Source of the DNA: Gemmiger sp. An87
GTDB lineage: Bacteria > Bacillota > Clostridia > Oscillospirales > Ruminococcaceae
DNA: 49,201 bases
Reading direction: 5' to 3'
Assembly (NCBI RefSeq): GCF_002159185.1
Contig: NZ_NFHD01000026.1
Span: forward strand, 1-49,201
Both the position numbers and the translations under genes were made by a program. Position 1 is the stretch's first letter, and the number at the start of each line of letters is the position of its first letter. The notes beneath the pieces are model-generated. The model saw only the letters and a list, made by a program, of their open reading frames with translations, had not been told where the DNA came from and searched no databases. This document shows, one piece after another, positions 39,983 to 48,345 of this stretch.

Positions 39983-40012
39983 TTGACAGAAGGACGGTTT
40001 GTCTTGTATACT
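39983..40012 (+). promoter_or_regulatory. Promoter of the histidine operon
   Basis: TTGACA (39983-39988), an 18-nt spacer and TATACT (40007-40012). The leader to hisZ is only about 50 nt; I see no T-box, no His-codon leader peptide and no attenuator hairpin. Confidence 0.8.
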
Positions 40013-40065
40013 TCCTTATAGTATTACATTATCATAATAAAGCAAAAACAGGGAGGCGAGCCGGG

Positions 40066-41172
40066 ATGCAAAACGACCAGCTGCTGAAAAACGAGGAGCG
40101 GGCGGTGATCGCCCTGCGGGCTCTGTACCAGAGCTACGGGTACCTGCCCTATAAAATGAGCCGGTTCGAGGAATACGAGCTGTATGCCCGAAACAAGGAT
40201 TTCCTGCTCAGCGACCGGGTCATCACCTTTACCGACACCAACGGCCGTCTGATGGCCTTAAAGCCGGACGTGACCCTTTCCATCCTGCAAAAGGGCGAGG
40301 AGAACCCCGGCTGCAAGCGCAAGGTGTGCTACAACGAAAATGTGTACCGGGTGTCCCGCCGGTCGGGCCAGTTCAAGGAGATCATGCAGACCGGGCTGGA
40401 GTGCATCGGCGACGTGGATGGCTACGATGTGTTCGAGGCAGTGGAGCTGGCGGCGAAGAGCCTGGCGCTCATCGGCCCGGAGTATGTGCTGGAGATCAGC
40501 CATCTGGGCGTTGTCTCCGCCTTGCTGGAGGCGGCGGGCGGCGGCGAGGAATTCCGGCGCAGCGCGCTGGAGGCCCTCTCCCAGAAAAACGCCCACGATC
40601 TGGCCCGCATCTGCGAAGAAAACGGCGTGCCTGCGGAATGTGCCCGGCGGCTGGCAGGTTTGGTCACCATCTACGGCAGCCGGGGCCCCGCGCTGCAAAA
40701 GCTGCGGGCGCTCTGCGGCGACATTGCCGGCGAGGCGCTGGCCGAGCTGGATCAGCTGAGCGCCCTGCTGGACGCGGCGGGTCTGGGCGACGAAGTGGTG
40801 CTGGACTTCTCGGTGGTCAACCACATGGACTACTACAACGGCATCGTGTTCCGGGGCTTTTTGCAGGGCCTGAGCCAGAGCGTGCTGGCGGGCGGACGGT
40901 ACGACCGGCTGATGCGCCGGATGGGCCGCAGCCAGGGTGCGGTGGGCTTCGCCCTTTATCTGGACCGGCTGGACCAGCTGCGCAGCCCCCGCCCGGAATG
41001 GGATGTGCAGGTGCTGCTGCTCTATGAAAACGAGACCCCTGCGGCAGCGGTGGCGGCGGCGGTGCAACAATTGCGCGCCGAGGGCAAGAGCGTGAGTGCC
41101 CAGAAGGCGGTGCCGCCCAAGCTGCGGTATCAGGAATGCATCCGGCTGGACAAGGAGGGGAAACCATGCTGA
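40066..41172 (+). CDS. hisZ: ATP phosphoribosyltransferase regulatory subunit HisZ
   Basis: 368 residues, a paralogue of histidyl-tRNA synthetase without aminoacylation activity. It keeps the class II core (LMALKPDVTLSI, CYNENVYRVSRRSGQFKE, GGRYDRLMRRMGRSQGAVGF). In the octameric enzyme it supplies histidine feedback inhibition and activates the short HisG. The frame is open far upstream, but the ATG at 40066 follows GGGAGGCGAG and matches the family start. First gene of the operon; its end overlaps hisG by 7 nt. Confidence 0.92.
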   Translation: MQNDQLLKNEERAVIALRALYQSYGYLPYKMSRFEEYELYARNKDFLLSDRVITFTDTNGRLMALKPDVTLSILQKGEENPGCKRKVCYNENVYRVSRRSGQFKEIMQTGLECIGDVDGYDVFEAVELAAKSLALIGPEYVLEISHLGVVSALLEAAGGGEEFRRSALEALSQKNAHDLARICEENGVPAECARRLAGLVTIYGSRGPALQKLRALCGDIAGEALAELDQLSALLDAAGLGDEVVLDFSVVNHMDYYNGIVFRGFLQGLSQSVLAGGRYDRLMRRMGRSQGAVGFALYLDRLDQLRSPRPEWDVQVLLLYENETPAAAVAAAVQQLRAEGKSVSAQKAVPPKLRYQECIRLDKEGKPC

Positions 41173-41786
41173 ACATCGCGCTGCCCAAGGGCCGCCTGGG
41201 CGAAAAGGTCTATGCCATGTTCGAGGCGGCGGGCTACGAGTGCCCGGCCATCCGGGAAAACAGCCGCAAGCTGATTTTTGAAAACGCCGAAAAGGGCATC
41301 CGGTATTTCTGGGTCAAGCCCTCGGACGTGAGCATCTATGTGGAACGGGGCGCGGCCGATGTGGGCGTGGCCGGTAAGGATATCCTGCTGGAATACCACC
41401 CGGACGTGTATGAGCTGCTGGATCTGAATGTGGGCCGCTGCAAGATGGCGGTGGCCGCCCCCCGCGATTTTCATGACGACGGGGAGCGCACCCTGCGGGT
41501 GGCAACCAAGTTTGCCTCCATCGCGGCGGACTACTACGCGGGCATGGGCCGGGATGTGGATTTCATCAAGCTGAACGGCTCCATCGAGCTGGCCCCCATT
41601 CTGGGCCTGTCCGATGTGATCGTGGACATTGTGGAGACCGGCACCACCCTGCGGGAAAACAACCTGGAGGTGGTGGCGGACATTCTGCCCATCAGCGCCC
41701 GGCTGATCGCCAACAAGGCCAGCTTCAAATTCAAAAACCGCCAGCTGGAAGAGATGCTGGCCAGGATGAAGGAACAGGTGAAGTAA
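41166..41786 (+). CDS. hisG: ATP phosphoribosyltransferase catalytic subunit, short form
   Basis: 206 residues, the short HisG that needs HisZ; the C-terminal regulatory domain of long HisG is absent. It joins ATP and PRPP in the first step of histidine synthesis. Visible are NIALPKGRLGEKVYAMFEAAG, DVSIYVERGAADVGVAGKDIL and the PRPP loop VDIVETGTTLRENNLEV. AAGGAGGGGAAACC lies before the ATG, inside the hisZ end. Separated from hisD by one base. Confidence 0.95.
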   Translation: MLNIALPKGRLGEKVYAMFEAAGYECPAIRENSRKLIFENAEKGIRYFWVKPSDVSIYVERGAADVGVAGKDILLEYHPDVYELLDLNVGRCKMAVAAPRDFHDDGERTLRVATKFASIAADYYAGMGRDVDFIKLNGSIELAPILGLSDVIVDIVETGTTLRENNLEVVADILPISARLIANKASFKFKNRQLEEMLARMKEQVK

Positions 41787-41787
41787 C

Positions 41788-43071
41788 ATGATTCCCATTT
41801 ATGAATACGGCCAGGTACCGAATAGCGAAATTTTTGCCCGGGACAACATCGCCTCCAATGTGGAGGGCGCGGTGACCGAGATTCTGGCCCAGGTGGCCGC
41901 CCGGGGCGACGAGGCCCTGCGGGAATACACCCTGCGCTTTGACAAGGCGGACCTTACCGACCTGGAAGTGACCGAGGCCGAGATCGACGAGGCCTTCGCG
42001 GCGGTGGAGCCGGAATTTGTGGAGATTCTGCGCCAGGCGGCGGCGAACATCCGCGCCTTCCACGAAAAGCAGCGCCGCAACAGCTTTGTGGTGGCCGACC
42101 AGCCCGGCGTGGTGCTGGGTCAGAAGATCGTGCCCATCCAGAAGGTGGGCCTGTATGTGCCCGGCGGCACCGCGGCCTACCCCTCCACCGTATTGATGGA
42201 CAGCATCCCCGCCAAAATCGCGGGCTGCCCCCAGCTGGTGATGGTCACCCCTCCCGGCGCAGACGGAAAGGTGAACCCGGTGATTCTGGCGGCGGCGAAA
42301 ATCGCGGGCGTGGACCGCATCTTCAAGGTGGGCGGCGCCCAGGCGGTGGCGGGCCTTGCCTTCGGCACCGAGACCCTGCCGAAAGTGGATAAAATCGTGG
42401 GCCCCGGCAACGCCTATGTGGCCGAAGCCAAAAAGCAGGTGTTCGGCCGGGTGGCCATCGACATGATCGCCGGACCCAGTGAAATTCTGGTGGTGGCGGA
42501 CGGAACCTGCAACGCCAAAATCGTGGCGGCGGATATGCTCAGCCAGGCCGAGCACGATAAAATGGCCAGCGCGGTGCTGGTCACCGACAGCGGCGAGCTG
42601 GCCAAAGCGGTACAGGCGGAGCTGGAGCGGCAGATCCCGCTTTTGCCCCGCAGCGAGATCGCCCGGGCTTCCATTGATCATAACGGCAAGATCATCGTGG
42701 CGGAAACTCTGGATGCAGCCATCGACATTGCCAACGAGATCGCCCCCGAGCATCTGGAGCTGTGCGTGGATGCGCCCTTTGATTATCTGGACCGGGTGCG
42801 CTGTGCCGGTTCCATCTTCCTGGGCAAGAATTGCCCCGAGGCCCTGGGCGATTACTTCGCAGGCCCCAACCACACCCTGCCCACCAGCGGCACCGCGAAA
42901 TTCTCGTCGGCTCTGTCGGTGGATGACTTCGTGGTGAAGAGCCAGTTTACCTATTACACCGCCGACGCACTGGCGAAGGTGGGCGAACAGGTTGCCTATT
43001 TCGCCCGCAAGGAAGGGCTGGACGCCCACGCCAACAGCGTCACCGTGCGGCTGGAGGAGAAAAAACAATGA
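41788..43071 (+). CDS. hisD: Histidinol dehydrogenase
   Basis: 427 residues. The Zn-dependent enzyme oxidises L-histidinol to L-histidine with two NAD in the last two steps. Landmarks are VPGGTAAYPSTVLMDSIPA, VGGAQAVAGLAFGTE, GPGNAYVAEAKKQVFG, the catalytic and zinc residues in DMLSQAEHDKMASAVLVT, and GPNHTLPTSGTAKFSS near the end. Full length. Its start follows the hisG stop after one base (TAACATG), and the stop overlaps hisC by 4 nt. Confidence 0.96.
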   Translation: MIPIYEYGQVPNSEIFARDNIASNVEGAVTEILAQVAARGDEALREYTLRFDKADLTDLEVTEAEIDEAFAAVEPEFVEILRQAAANIRAFHEKQRRNSFVVADQPGVVLGQKIVPIQKVGLYVPGGTAAYPSTVLMDSIPAKIAGCPQLVMVTPPGADGKVNPVILAAAKIAGVDRIFKVGGAQAVAGLAFGTETLPKVDKIVGPGNAYVAEAKKQVFGRVAIDMIAGPSEILVVADGTCNAKIVAADMLSQAEHDKMASAVLVTDSGELAKAVQAELERQIPLLPRSEIARASIDHNGKIIVAETLDAAIDIANEIAPEHLELCVDAPFDYLDRVRCAGSIFLGKNCPEALGDYFAGPNHTLPTSGTAKFSSALSVDDFVVKSQFTYYTADALAKVGEQVAYFARKEGLDAHANSVTVRLEEKKQ

Positions 43072-44135
43072 GCCGGTTTTTTTCAAGTCGCTACGCGGCG
43101 CTCACCCCCTATACTCCGGGCGAGCAGCCCCAGGACCAGGACTATCTGAAGCTGAACACAAACGAATCCCCGTTTCCCCCTTCGCCGGGGGTGGCGGCGG
43201 CGGTGGCCGCCCAGTGCGGCAAGCTGCAGCTTTATTCCGACCCCCAGTGTACCGGGCTGCGCCGTGCGCTGGCAGAGCACTACGGGGTGAAGCCCGCCAA
43301 TATCATGGTGGGCAACGGCTCGGATGAGGTGCTGGACCTGGCCTTCTGCGCCTTCGCGGGGGAGGAACGGCCCCTGTATTTCGCGGATGTGACCTACGGC
43401 TTTTATCCGGTGTTCGCGGCCAAGAACCGTCTGCCCTTTGAGGTGATTCCCTTGAAAGAGAATTTCACCATCGACCCGGCGGATTACTTCGGCAAAAACG
43501 GGGTGGCGGTGATCGCCAACCCCAACGCCCCCACCGGTCTGGCCCTGGGGCTGGACGCCATCAAAGCGATTCTGAAGGCCAACCCGGACGGCGTGCTGAT
43601 CGTGGACGAGGCCTATGTGGACTTCGGGGCCGAGAGCGCCGCCGCCCTGCTGGACCGGTACGACAATCTGCTGGTGGTGCACACCTTCTCCAAATCCCGC
43701 TCCATGGCGGGGGCCCGGTTGGGCTTTGCCATCGGCTGCGAGGCGCTGATCGCCGATCTGGAGACCCTGCGCTATTCCACCAACCCCTACAACGTGAACC
43801 GGATGACGCTGGCGGCGGGCGAGGCCGCCCTGGCCGAGGACGATTATTACATGGACAACTGCCGCCGCATCGCCGCCATCCGGCAGGATGTGGCCGGGCA
43901 GCTGGAGGCCATGGGCTGGCGGGTGCTGCCCTCGAAGACCAACTTCCTGTTCGCGGCATCCCCCAAGCTGGGCGGCAAGGCCATGTATCAGGCCCTGCGC
44001 CAGAAGGGCGTGCTGGTGCGGCATTTCGATGCCCCCCGCACCCGGGACTTTATCCGCATCACCATCGGCGACGAAGCCCAGATGGAGCGGTTTGTGAACA
44101 CCGTCAAGGAAATCGAAAAGGAGGCAGCCCAGTGA
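43068..44135 (+). CDS. hisC: Histidinol-phosphate aminotransferase
   Basis: 355 residues, a PLP fold type I aminotransferase that converts imidazole acetol phosphate to histidinol phosphate with glutamate. Visible are the N-terminal LKLNTNESPFPPSPGV, GNGSDEVLDLAFCAF, IANPNAPTGLALGL, VDEAYVDFG, and the cofactor lysine K209 in HTFSKSRSMAGARLG. The C-terminal TRDFIRITIGDEAQMERFV binds the substrate carboxylate side. Coupled by 4-nt overlaps to hisD and hisB. Confidence 0.95.
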   Translation: MSRFFSSRYAALTPYTPGEQPQDQDYLKLNTNESPFPPSPGVAAAVAAQCGKLQLYSDPQCTGLRRALAEHYGVKPANIMVGNGSDEVLDLAFCAFAGEERPLYFADVTYGFYPVFAAKNRLPFEVIPLKENFTIDPADYFGKNGVAVIANPNAPTGLALGLDAIKAILKANPDGVLIVDEAYVDFGAESAAALLDRYDNLLVVHTFSKSRSMAGARLGFAIGCEALIADLETLRYSTNPYNVNRMTLAAGEAALAEDDYYMDNCRRIAAIRQDVAGQLEAMGWRVLPSKTNFLFAASPKLGGKAMYQALRQKGVLVRHFDAPRTRDFIRITIGDEAQMERFVNTVKEIEKEAAQ

Positions 44136-44719
44136 GAACGGCAGAGATCAAACGCACCACCGCTGAGACGGACATTTCCCTGCGCCTTGTGCTGGAAGGC
44201 ACCGGCAAGGGCAGCTGCGCCACCGGCTGCGGCTTTCTGGACCACATGCTGGTGTTGTTTGCCCGGCACGGCCGGTTCGATCTGGACTTGACCTGCACCG
44301 GCGACACCTATGTGGACTACCACCACACGGTGGAGGACGTGGGCATCTGCTTGGGTGACGCCTTCCGGCAGGCTCTGGGCGACAAACGGGGCGTGTGCCG
44401 CTATGGCCAGTCTCTGTTGCCCATGGACGAGACATTGATTCTGGCGGCGGCGGACCTGTCCGGCCGGGGCGGCTACTATGGCCAGGTGGAGATCCCCACC
44501 CAGAAGGTGGGCGACTTCGACACCGAGCTGTTCGAGGAATTCTGGATCGCCTTTGCCCGTCAGGCCCAGCTGACCCTGCATCTGCAGAAGATGGCCGGAG
44601 CCAACTCCCACCACATCATGGAGGGGGCCTTCAAGGCCGCGGCCCGCTGCCTGCGGGCGGCAGTGGCCATCGACCCGGAGTTCGCCGGGGAAATTCCATC
44701 CACAAAAGGGGTGCTGTGA
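44132..44719 (+). CDS. hisB: Imidazoleglycerol-phosphate dehydratase
   Basis: 195 residues, the monofunctional dehydratase (no fused HAD phosphatase as in E. coli). The two Mn-binding repeats are visible: GCGFLDHMLVLFARHGRFDL with YHHTVEDVGICLGDAF, and GGYYGQVEIPTQKVGD followed by ANSHHIMEGAFKAAARCL. The ATG lies in the ATGA overlap with hisC and the stop overlaps the hisH start by one base (TGATG). Because the HolPase half is missing, the PHP protein at 47455 must supply that step. Confidence 0.95.
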   Translation: MRTAEIKRTTAETDISLRLVLEGTGKGSCATGCGFLDHMLVLFARHGRFDLDLTCTGDTYVDYHHTVEDVGICLGDAFRQALGDKRGVCRYGQSLLPMDETLILAAADLSGRGGYYGQVEIPTQKVGDFDTELFEEFWIAFARQAQLTLHLQKMAGANSHHIMEGAFKAAARCLRAAVAIDPEFAGEIPSTKGVL

Positions 44720-45339
44720 TGATCGGCGTAATCGACTACGGGGTGGGCAACCTGTTCAGCCTCTGCTCCTCCCTGCGCTGTGTGGGGGCCGAGGTGCAGG
44801 TAAGCGCCGACCCCGCCGTTCTGGAACAGGCGGACAAGCTGGTGCTGCCCGGCGTGGGCGCCTTCGGCGACGCGGCGGAGAAGCTGCGGGCCACCGGATT
44901 GGACCAGCTGGTGATAAAGCAGGCGAAAAAGGGCGTGCCGGTGCTGGGCATCTGCCTTGGCATGCAGCTGCTCTTTGAGGAGAGTCTCGAATACGGCCGC
45001 CACAAGGGCCTGGGTCTTTTGGCCGGGCGGGTGGTGCCCATGGAGGGAGCCCTCCCGGCGGAGCTGAAAATCCCTCACATCGGCTGGAACGCCCTGCAGC
45101 CGGTGGCCGAAAGCCCGCTGCTGCGGGACGTGAAGCCCGGCGACTGCGTATACTTTGTTCATTCCTATTACGCCGACGGCTGCGCCGACAGTCTGGTGGC
45201 CACGGCGGAGTACGGCATCCCCATCACCGCCATGGTGCAGAAGGGGAACGTGATGGGCTGCCAGTTCCACCCGGAAAAGAGCGGCCCGGTGGGCCTTGCC
45301 ATCCTGCGGGCCTTTTGTGAAGAGGAGGGAAAAGCATGA
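44719..45339 (+). CDS. hisH: Imidazole glycerol phosphate synthase, glutaminase subunit
   Basis: 206 residues, class I glutamine amidotransferase delivering ammonia to HisF. The triad is visible: the nucleophile C79 in LGICLGMQLLFEES, and His/Glu in CQFHPEKSGPVG near the end. The oxyanion strand is represented by VLPGVGAFGDAAEKL. Starts at the TGATG junction with hisB and overlaps hisA by 4 nt. Confidence 0.95.
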   Translation: MIGVIDYGVGNLFSLCSSLRCVGAEVQVSADPAVLEQADKLVLPGVGAFGDAAEKLRATGLDQLVIKQAKKGVPVLGICLGMQLLFEESLEYGRHKGLGLLAGRVVPMEGALPAELKIPHIGWNALQPVAESPLLRDVKPGDCVYFVHSYYADGCADSLVATAEYGIPITAMVQKGNVMGCQFHPEKSGPVGLAILRAFCEEEGKA

Positions 45340-46049
45340 TCCTGTTTCCGGCCATCGACCTGTATGAAGGGCAGGCGGTCCGGCTCTATCAGGGCGATTA
45401 CCGGCAGATGACCGTGTACAGCCCCGACCCGGCGGCTCTGGCCAAACAATTTGCCGAAACCGGCGCCACCCACATCCATCTGGTGGACCTGGAGGGCGCA
45501 CGGGACGGCACCACCCCCAATCTGGAGCTGATCCGGCGCATCGCCGCCGAGACCGGCCTGTTTGTGGAGGTGGGCGGCGGCATCCGGAATATGGACATTG
45601 CCCGCGCCTATCTGGAAAACGGGGTGAGCCGGGTGATTCTGGGCACTGCCGCCGTCACCGACCCGGACTTTCTGCGGAACGCCCTCGCTACCTGGGGCGA
45701 GCGGGTGGCCGTTGGGGCGGACCTGCGGGACGGCCAGGTGGCCATCCGGGGCTGGCAGCAGACCAGCGACGAGGGGGCCGAGGCCTTCTTCGACCGGATG
45801 CAGGGCCTGGGTGTTTCCACCATGATCTGCACCGACATCTCCCGGGACGGAGCCATGCGGGGTGCGAATCTGGAGCTGTACCGCAAGCTGGCCAAACGGA
45901 AGGGGCTGCAGATCGTGGCCTCCGGCGGCGTGAGCAGTCTGGATGACATCAAAGCCCTGCGTCAGATGAATCTCTACGGGGCCATTCTGGGCAAGGCCTA
46001 CTACACCGGCGCAGTGGACCTGGCTGAGGCACTGGAGGCGGCGAAATGA
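45336..46049 (+). CDS. hisA: ProFAR isomerase HisA
   Basis: 237 residues, a TIM barrel catalysing the Amadori rearrangement of ProFAR to PRFAR. Catalytic aspartates are visible in the first half, FPAIDLYEGQAVRLYQG (D8), and in the second half, TMICTDISRDGAMRGANL. Phosphate-binding loops appear as EVGGGIRNMDIARAYLENG and ASGGVSSLDDIKAL. Trp/Arg elements of the bifunctional PriA type are not evident, so a dedicated HisA is favoured. Overlaps hisH and hisF by 4 nt each. Confidence 0.95.
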   Translation: MILFPAIDLYEGQAVRLYQGDYRQMTVYSPDPAALAKQFAETGATHIHLVDLEGARDGTTPNLELIRRIAAETGLFVEVGGGIRNMDIARAYLENGVSRVILGTAAVTDPDFLRNALATWGERVAVGADLRDGQVAIRGWQQTSDEGAEAFFDRMQGLGVSTMICTDISRDGAMRGANLELYRKLAKRKGLQIVASGGVSSLDDIKALRQMNLYGAILGKAYYTGAVDLAEALEAAK

Positions 46050-46804
46050 TCACAAAACGAATCATCCCCTGCCTGGACGTGCGGGACGGCCGGGTGGTGA
46101 AGGGCGTGAACTTCAAGGGGCTGTCGGATGTATCCGACCCGGTGGAGCTGGCCCGGTACTATTCCGAGGGCGGAGCCGATGAGTTGGTGTTCTACGACAT
46201 CACCGCCTCCGCCGAGGGGCGCAAGCTGTTTACCGACATCCTTTGCCGGGTAGCGGAGACGATTTTTATTCCCCTCACCGTGGGCGGCGGCGTGAACACG
46301 CTGGAGGATTTTGACCGGGTGCTCAAATGCGGCGCCGACAAGGTGAGCGTGAACTCCGGCGCCATCCGGGACCCGGAGCTGATCCGCCGCGCCGCGAAGC
46401 GCTACGGCAACCAGTGCGTGGTGCTCTCGGCGGACATCAAGCGGGTGAACGGCCGGTTCCAGGTGTTCGCCAAGGGCGGCCGGGAGGATACCGGCATCGA
46501 GGCCATTGGCTGGCTGCGCCGGGGCGTGGAGCTGGGCGCGGGCGAGGTGGTGGTGAATTCCATCGACACCGACGGCGTGAAGCAGGGCTTTGATCTGGAG
46601 CTGCTGGACGAGGTCTGCCGGGCGGTGCCGGTTCCGGTGATCGCCTCCGGCGGTGCGGGCAGCCAGCAGGATTTTGTAGAGCTGTTCCAAAAGGTTCCCA
46701 GTGTGGACGCGGGCCTCGCGGCCTCGGTGTTCCACTTCGGCGAGATCGCCATTCCGGACCTGAAACAGACCCTTTGGGAAAACGACATCATAGTGAGGCG
46801 ATAA
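46046..46804 (+). CDS. hisF: Imidazole glycerol phosphate synthase, cyclase subunit
   Basis: 252 residues, the TIM-barrel partner of HisH producing imidazole glycerol phosphate and AICAR. Catalytic D11 is in [18 protein letters not shown] and the second Asp in [35 protein letters not shown] and [17 protein letters not shown] are the phosphate-binding loops. Full length; 4-nt overlap with hisA, and hisIE follows after 3 nt. Confidence 0.96.
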   Translation: MITKRIIPCLDVRDGRVVKGVNFKGLSDVSDPVELARYYSEGGADELVFYDITASAEGRKLFTDILCRVAETIFIPLTVGGGVNTLEDFDRVLKCGADKVSVNSGAIRDPELIRRAAKRYGNQCVVLSADIKRVNGRFQVFAKGGREDTGIEAIGWLRRGVELGAGEVVVNSIDTDGVKQGFDLELLDEVCRAVPVPVIASGGAGSQQDFVELFQKVPSVDAGLAASVFHFGEIAIPDLKQTLWENDIIVRR

Positions 46805-46807
46805 GAT

Positions 46808-47458
46808 ATGCTGAACATTCAAGACCTGAAATTTGACGAAAAGGGCCTGATCCCGGCGGTGGTGGTGGACGCCAAAAGCCGCAAGGTGCTCACCGTGGCC
46901 TACATGAACGCCGAGAGCCTGGCCATCAGTATGGAGAAAAAGCTCACCTGCTTCTGGAGCCGTTCCCGTCAGGAGCTGTGGCTCAAGGGCGAGACCAGCG
47001 GAAACTATCAGCACATTGTGAGCATCACCGCCGACTGCGACCGGGATGCGCTGCTGGTGCTGGTGGAAAAGGATGGCCCGGCCTGCCACCTGGGCAATGA
47101 CTCCTGCTTTGAGGACGTATTGTTCCAGAGCGACGAGCGGGGCGACTTCACCCTGCAGGGTCTGTACGACCTTTTATGTCAGCGCAACGCCGACCGGCCC
47201 GAGGGCTCCTACACCACCTATCTTTTTGAGAAGGGTCTGGATAAGATTCTGAAAAAGGTGGGCGAGGAATGTACCGAGGTCATCATCGCGGGCAAGGCCG
47301 AGGACAAGAAGGAGACCATCTACGAGCTGGCGGACCTGGCCTACCATGCCATGGTGCTCATGGTGCAGATGGGTATCACCGTGGAGGACGTGCGGGACGA
47401 GCTGGCCAGCCGTCACATCATCGACCACAAGGTCAAGCAGGAAAAGATGACCTCATGA
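46808..47458 (+). CDS. hisI: Bifunctional phosphoribosyl-AMP cyclohydrolase / phosphoribosyl-ATP pyrophosphatase (HisIE)
   Basis: 216 residues with both domains in the usual order. HisI (1-~115) shows AYMNAESLAISMEKK, CFWSRSRQELWLKGETSGN and the zinc cysteines in ADCDRDALL and GPACHLGNDSCF. HisE (~120-216) shows SYTTYLFEKGLDKILKKVGE, ECTEVIIAGK and ELADLAYHAMVLM, the all-alpha NTP pyrophosphohydrolase fold. It carries out steps two and three of the pathway. The stop overlaps the next start by 4 nt. Confidence 0.95.
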   Translation: MLNIQDLKFDEKGLIPAVVVDAKSRKVLTVAYMNAESLAISMEKKLTCFWSRSRQELWLKGETSGNYQHIVSITADCDRDALLVLVEKDGPACHLGNDSCFEDVLFQSDERGDFTLQGLYDLLCQRNADRPEGSYTTYLFEKGLDKILKKVGEECTEVIIAGKAEDKKETIYELADLAYHAMVLMVQMGITVEDVRDELASRHIIDHKVKQEKMTS

Positions 47459-48216
47459 GACCCTACAATCTGCACACCCACACCACCTTCTGCGACGGCG
47501 ACAACACCCCCGAGGAGCTGGCCGCGGCGGCGCTGGCGGCGGGCTGCGAAACGCTGGGCTTTTCCGGCCACAGCCACACCGGCTTCGACGAGCGGTACTG
47601 CATGAGCCTTGCAGGCACCCGGGAGTATAAAGAACGGGTGCGGCGGCTGCAGGCGGAATATGCGCCCCGGCTGCGGATTCTCTTGAGCATCGAGCAGGAT
47701 TATTACTCGGAACAGCCCGCCGAAGGGTACGATTTTGTCATCGGCTCGGTGCATTATCTGTACCGACACGGGGAGTACCTGCCGGTGGATGAGGACCCCC
47801 AGTGGCAGCAGGGCATTGTGACCGACCACTACGGCGGGGATTACTATGCCTTTGCGGAGGATTACTTCGCCACGCTGGCGGATGTGCACCGGCGCACCGG
47901 GTGCCACATCGTGGGCCACTTTGACCTGATCGCCAAGTTCAACGAGGGCGGCGTGCTGTTTGATGAAGCCCACCCCCGCTACCGGGCGGCGGCGCTGGCC
48001 GCTCTGGACCGGCTGGCAGGGGAGGGGGTGGCCTTCGAGGTGAACACTGGCGCGGTGGCCAAGGGCTGGCGCACCCAGCCCTACCCGGCCGATTGGCTGC
48101 TTCAAGCGATGCGGGACCGGGGGGCGCGGCTGGTCTTTTCCAGCGACTGCCACAAGGCGGATCAGCTGCTGGCCGGCTGGGAAACCTGGGGACATTTGTG
48201 CGGCCCTTCTCTCTGA
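47455..48216 (+). CDS. hisK: Histidinol-phosphatase, PHP family
   Basis: 253 residues. The PHP-domain metal motifs are visible: NLHTHTTFCDGDNTPEEL (first HxH), GFSGHSHTGFD (second), LSIEQDYYSEQPAEGYDFVIGSVHY (Glu and His, only partly quoted), HIVGHFDLIAKFN and FSSDCHKADQL (Asp-His). It removes phosphate from histidinol phosphate, the step absent from the monofunctional HisB. The start is coupled to hisIE by 4 nt, so it belongs to the operon. Symbol used as for PHP-type HolPase (hisJ/hisK). Confidence 0.92.
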   Translation: MRPYNLHTHTTFCDGDNTPEELAAAALAAGCETLGFSGHSHTGFDERYCMSLAGTREYKERVRRLQAEYAPRLRILLSIEQDYYSEQPAEGYDFVIGSVHYLYRHGEYLPVDEDPQWQQGIVTDHYGGDYYAFAEDYFATLADVHRRTGCHIVGHFDLIAKFNEGGVLFDEAHPRYRAAALAALDRLAGEGVAFEVNTGAVAKGWRTQPYPADWLLQAMRDRGARLVFSSDCHKADQLLAGWETWGHLCGPSL

Positions 48217-48239
48217 CAGGCTGATATTGTGAATGAGAA

Positions 48240-48289
48240 GCCGCCCAGCGGGGGAGTGAAAGCCCCGGCCGGGCGGTTTTGCTTTGCCC
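48240..48289 (+). terminator. Intrinsic terminator of the histidine operon
   Basis: CCGCCC...GGGG pairs with CCCC...GGGCGG (an AGC/GGC internal mismatch) over GAGTGAAAG, followed by TTTTGCTTT. Confidence 0.8.
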
Positions 48290-48312
48290 CGGCGGGGCCG
48301 GACTGCTATAAT
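48284..48312 (+). promoter_or_regulatory. Promoter of the HAD hydrolase gene
   Basis: TTGCCC (48284-48289), a 17-nt spacer and TATAAT (48307-48312) preceded by TGC. Confidence 0.65.
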
Positions 48313-48315
48313 ACG

Positions 48316-48333
48316 TTATATATTACGATATAA
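48316..48333. promoter_or_regulatory. Inverted repeat at the HAD gene start site, candidate operator
   Basis: TTATAT-N6-ATATAA is a perfect 6-6-6 inverted repeat lying just after the -10, at about the transcription start, and directly before the GGGGG ribosome site. The regulator is unknown. Confidence 0.4.
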
Positions 48334-48345
48334 GGGGGAATGAAC

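Noticed and set aside
40066-41172. Second histidyl-tRNA synthetase
   Set aside because: Shorter, lacks the anticodon-binding domain and is immediately upstream of a short hisG, which fits HisZ.
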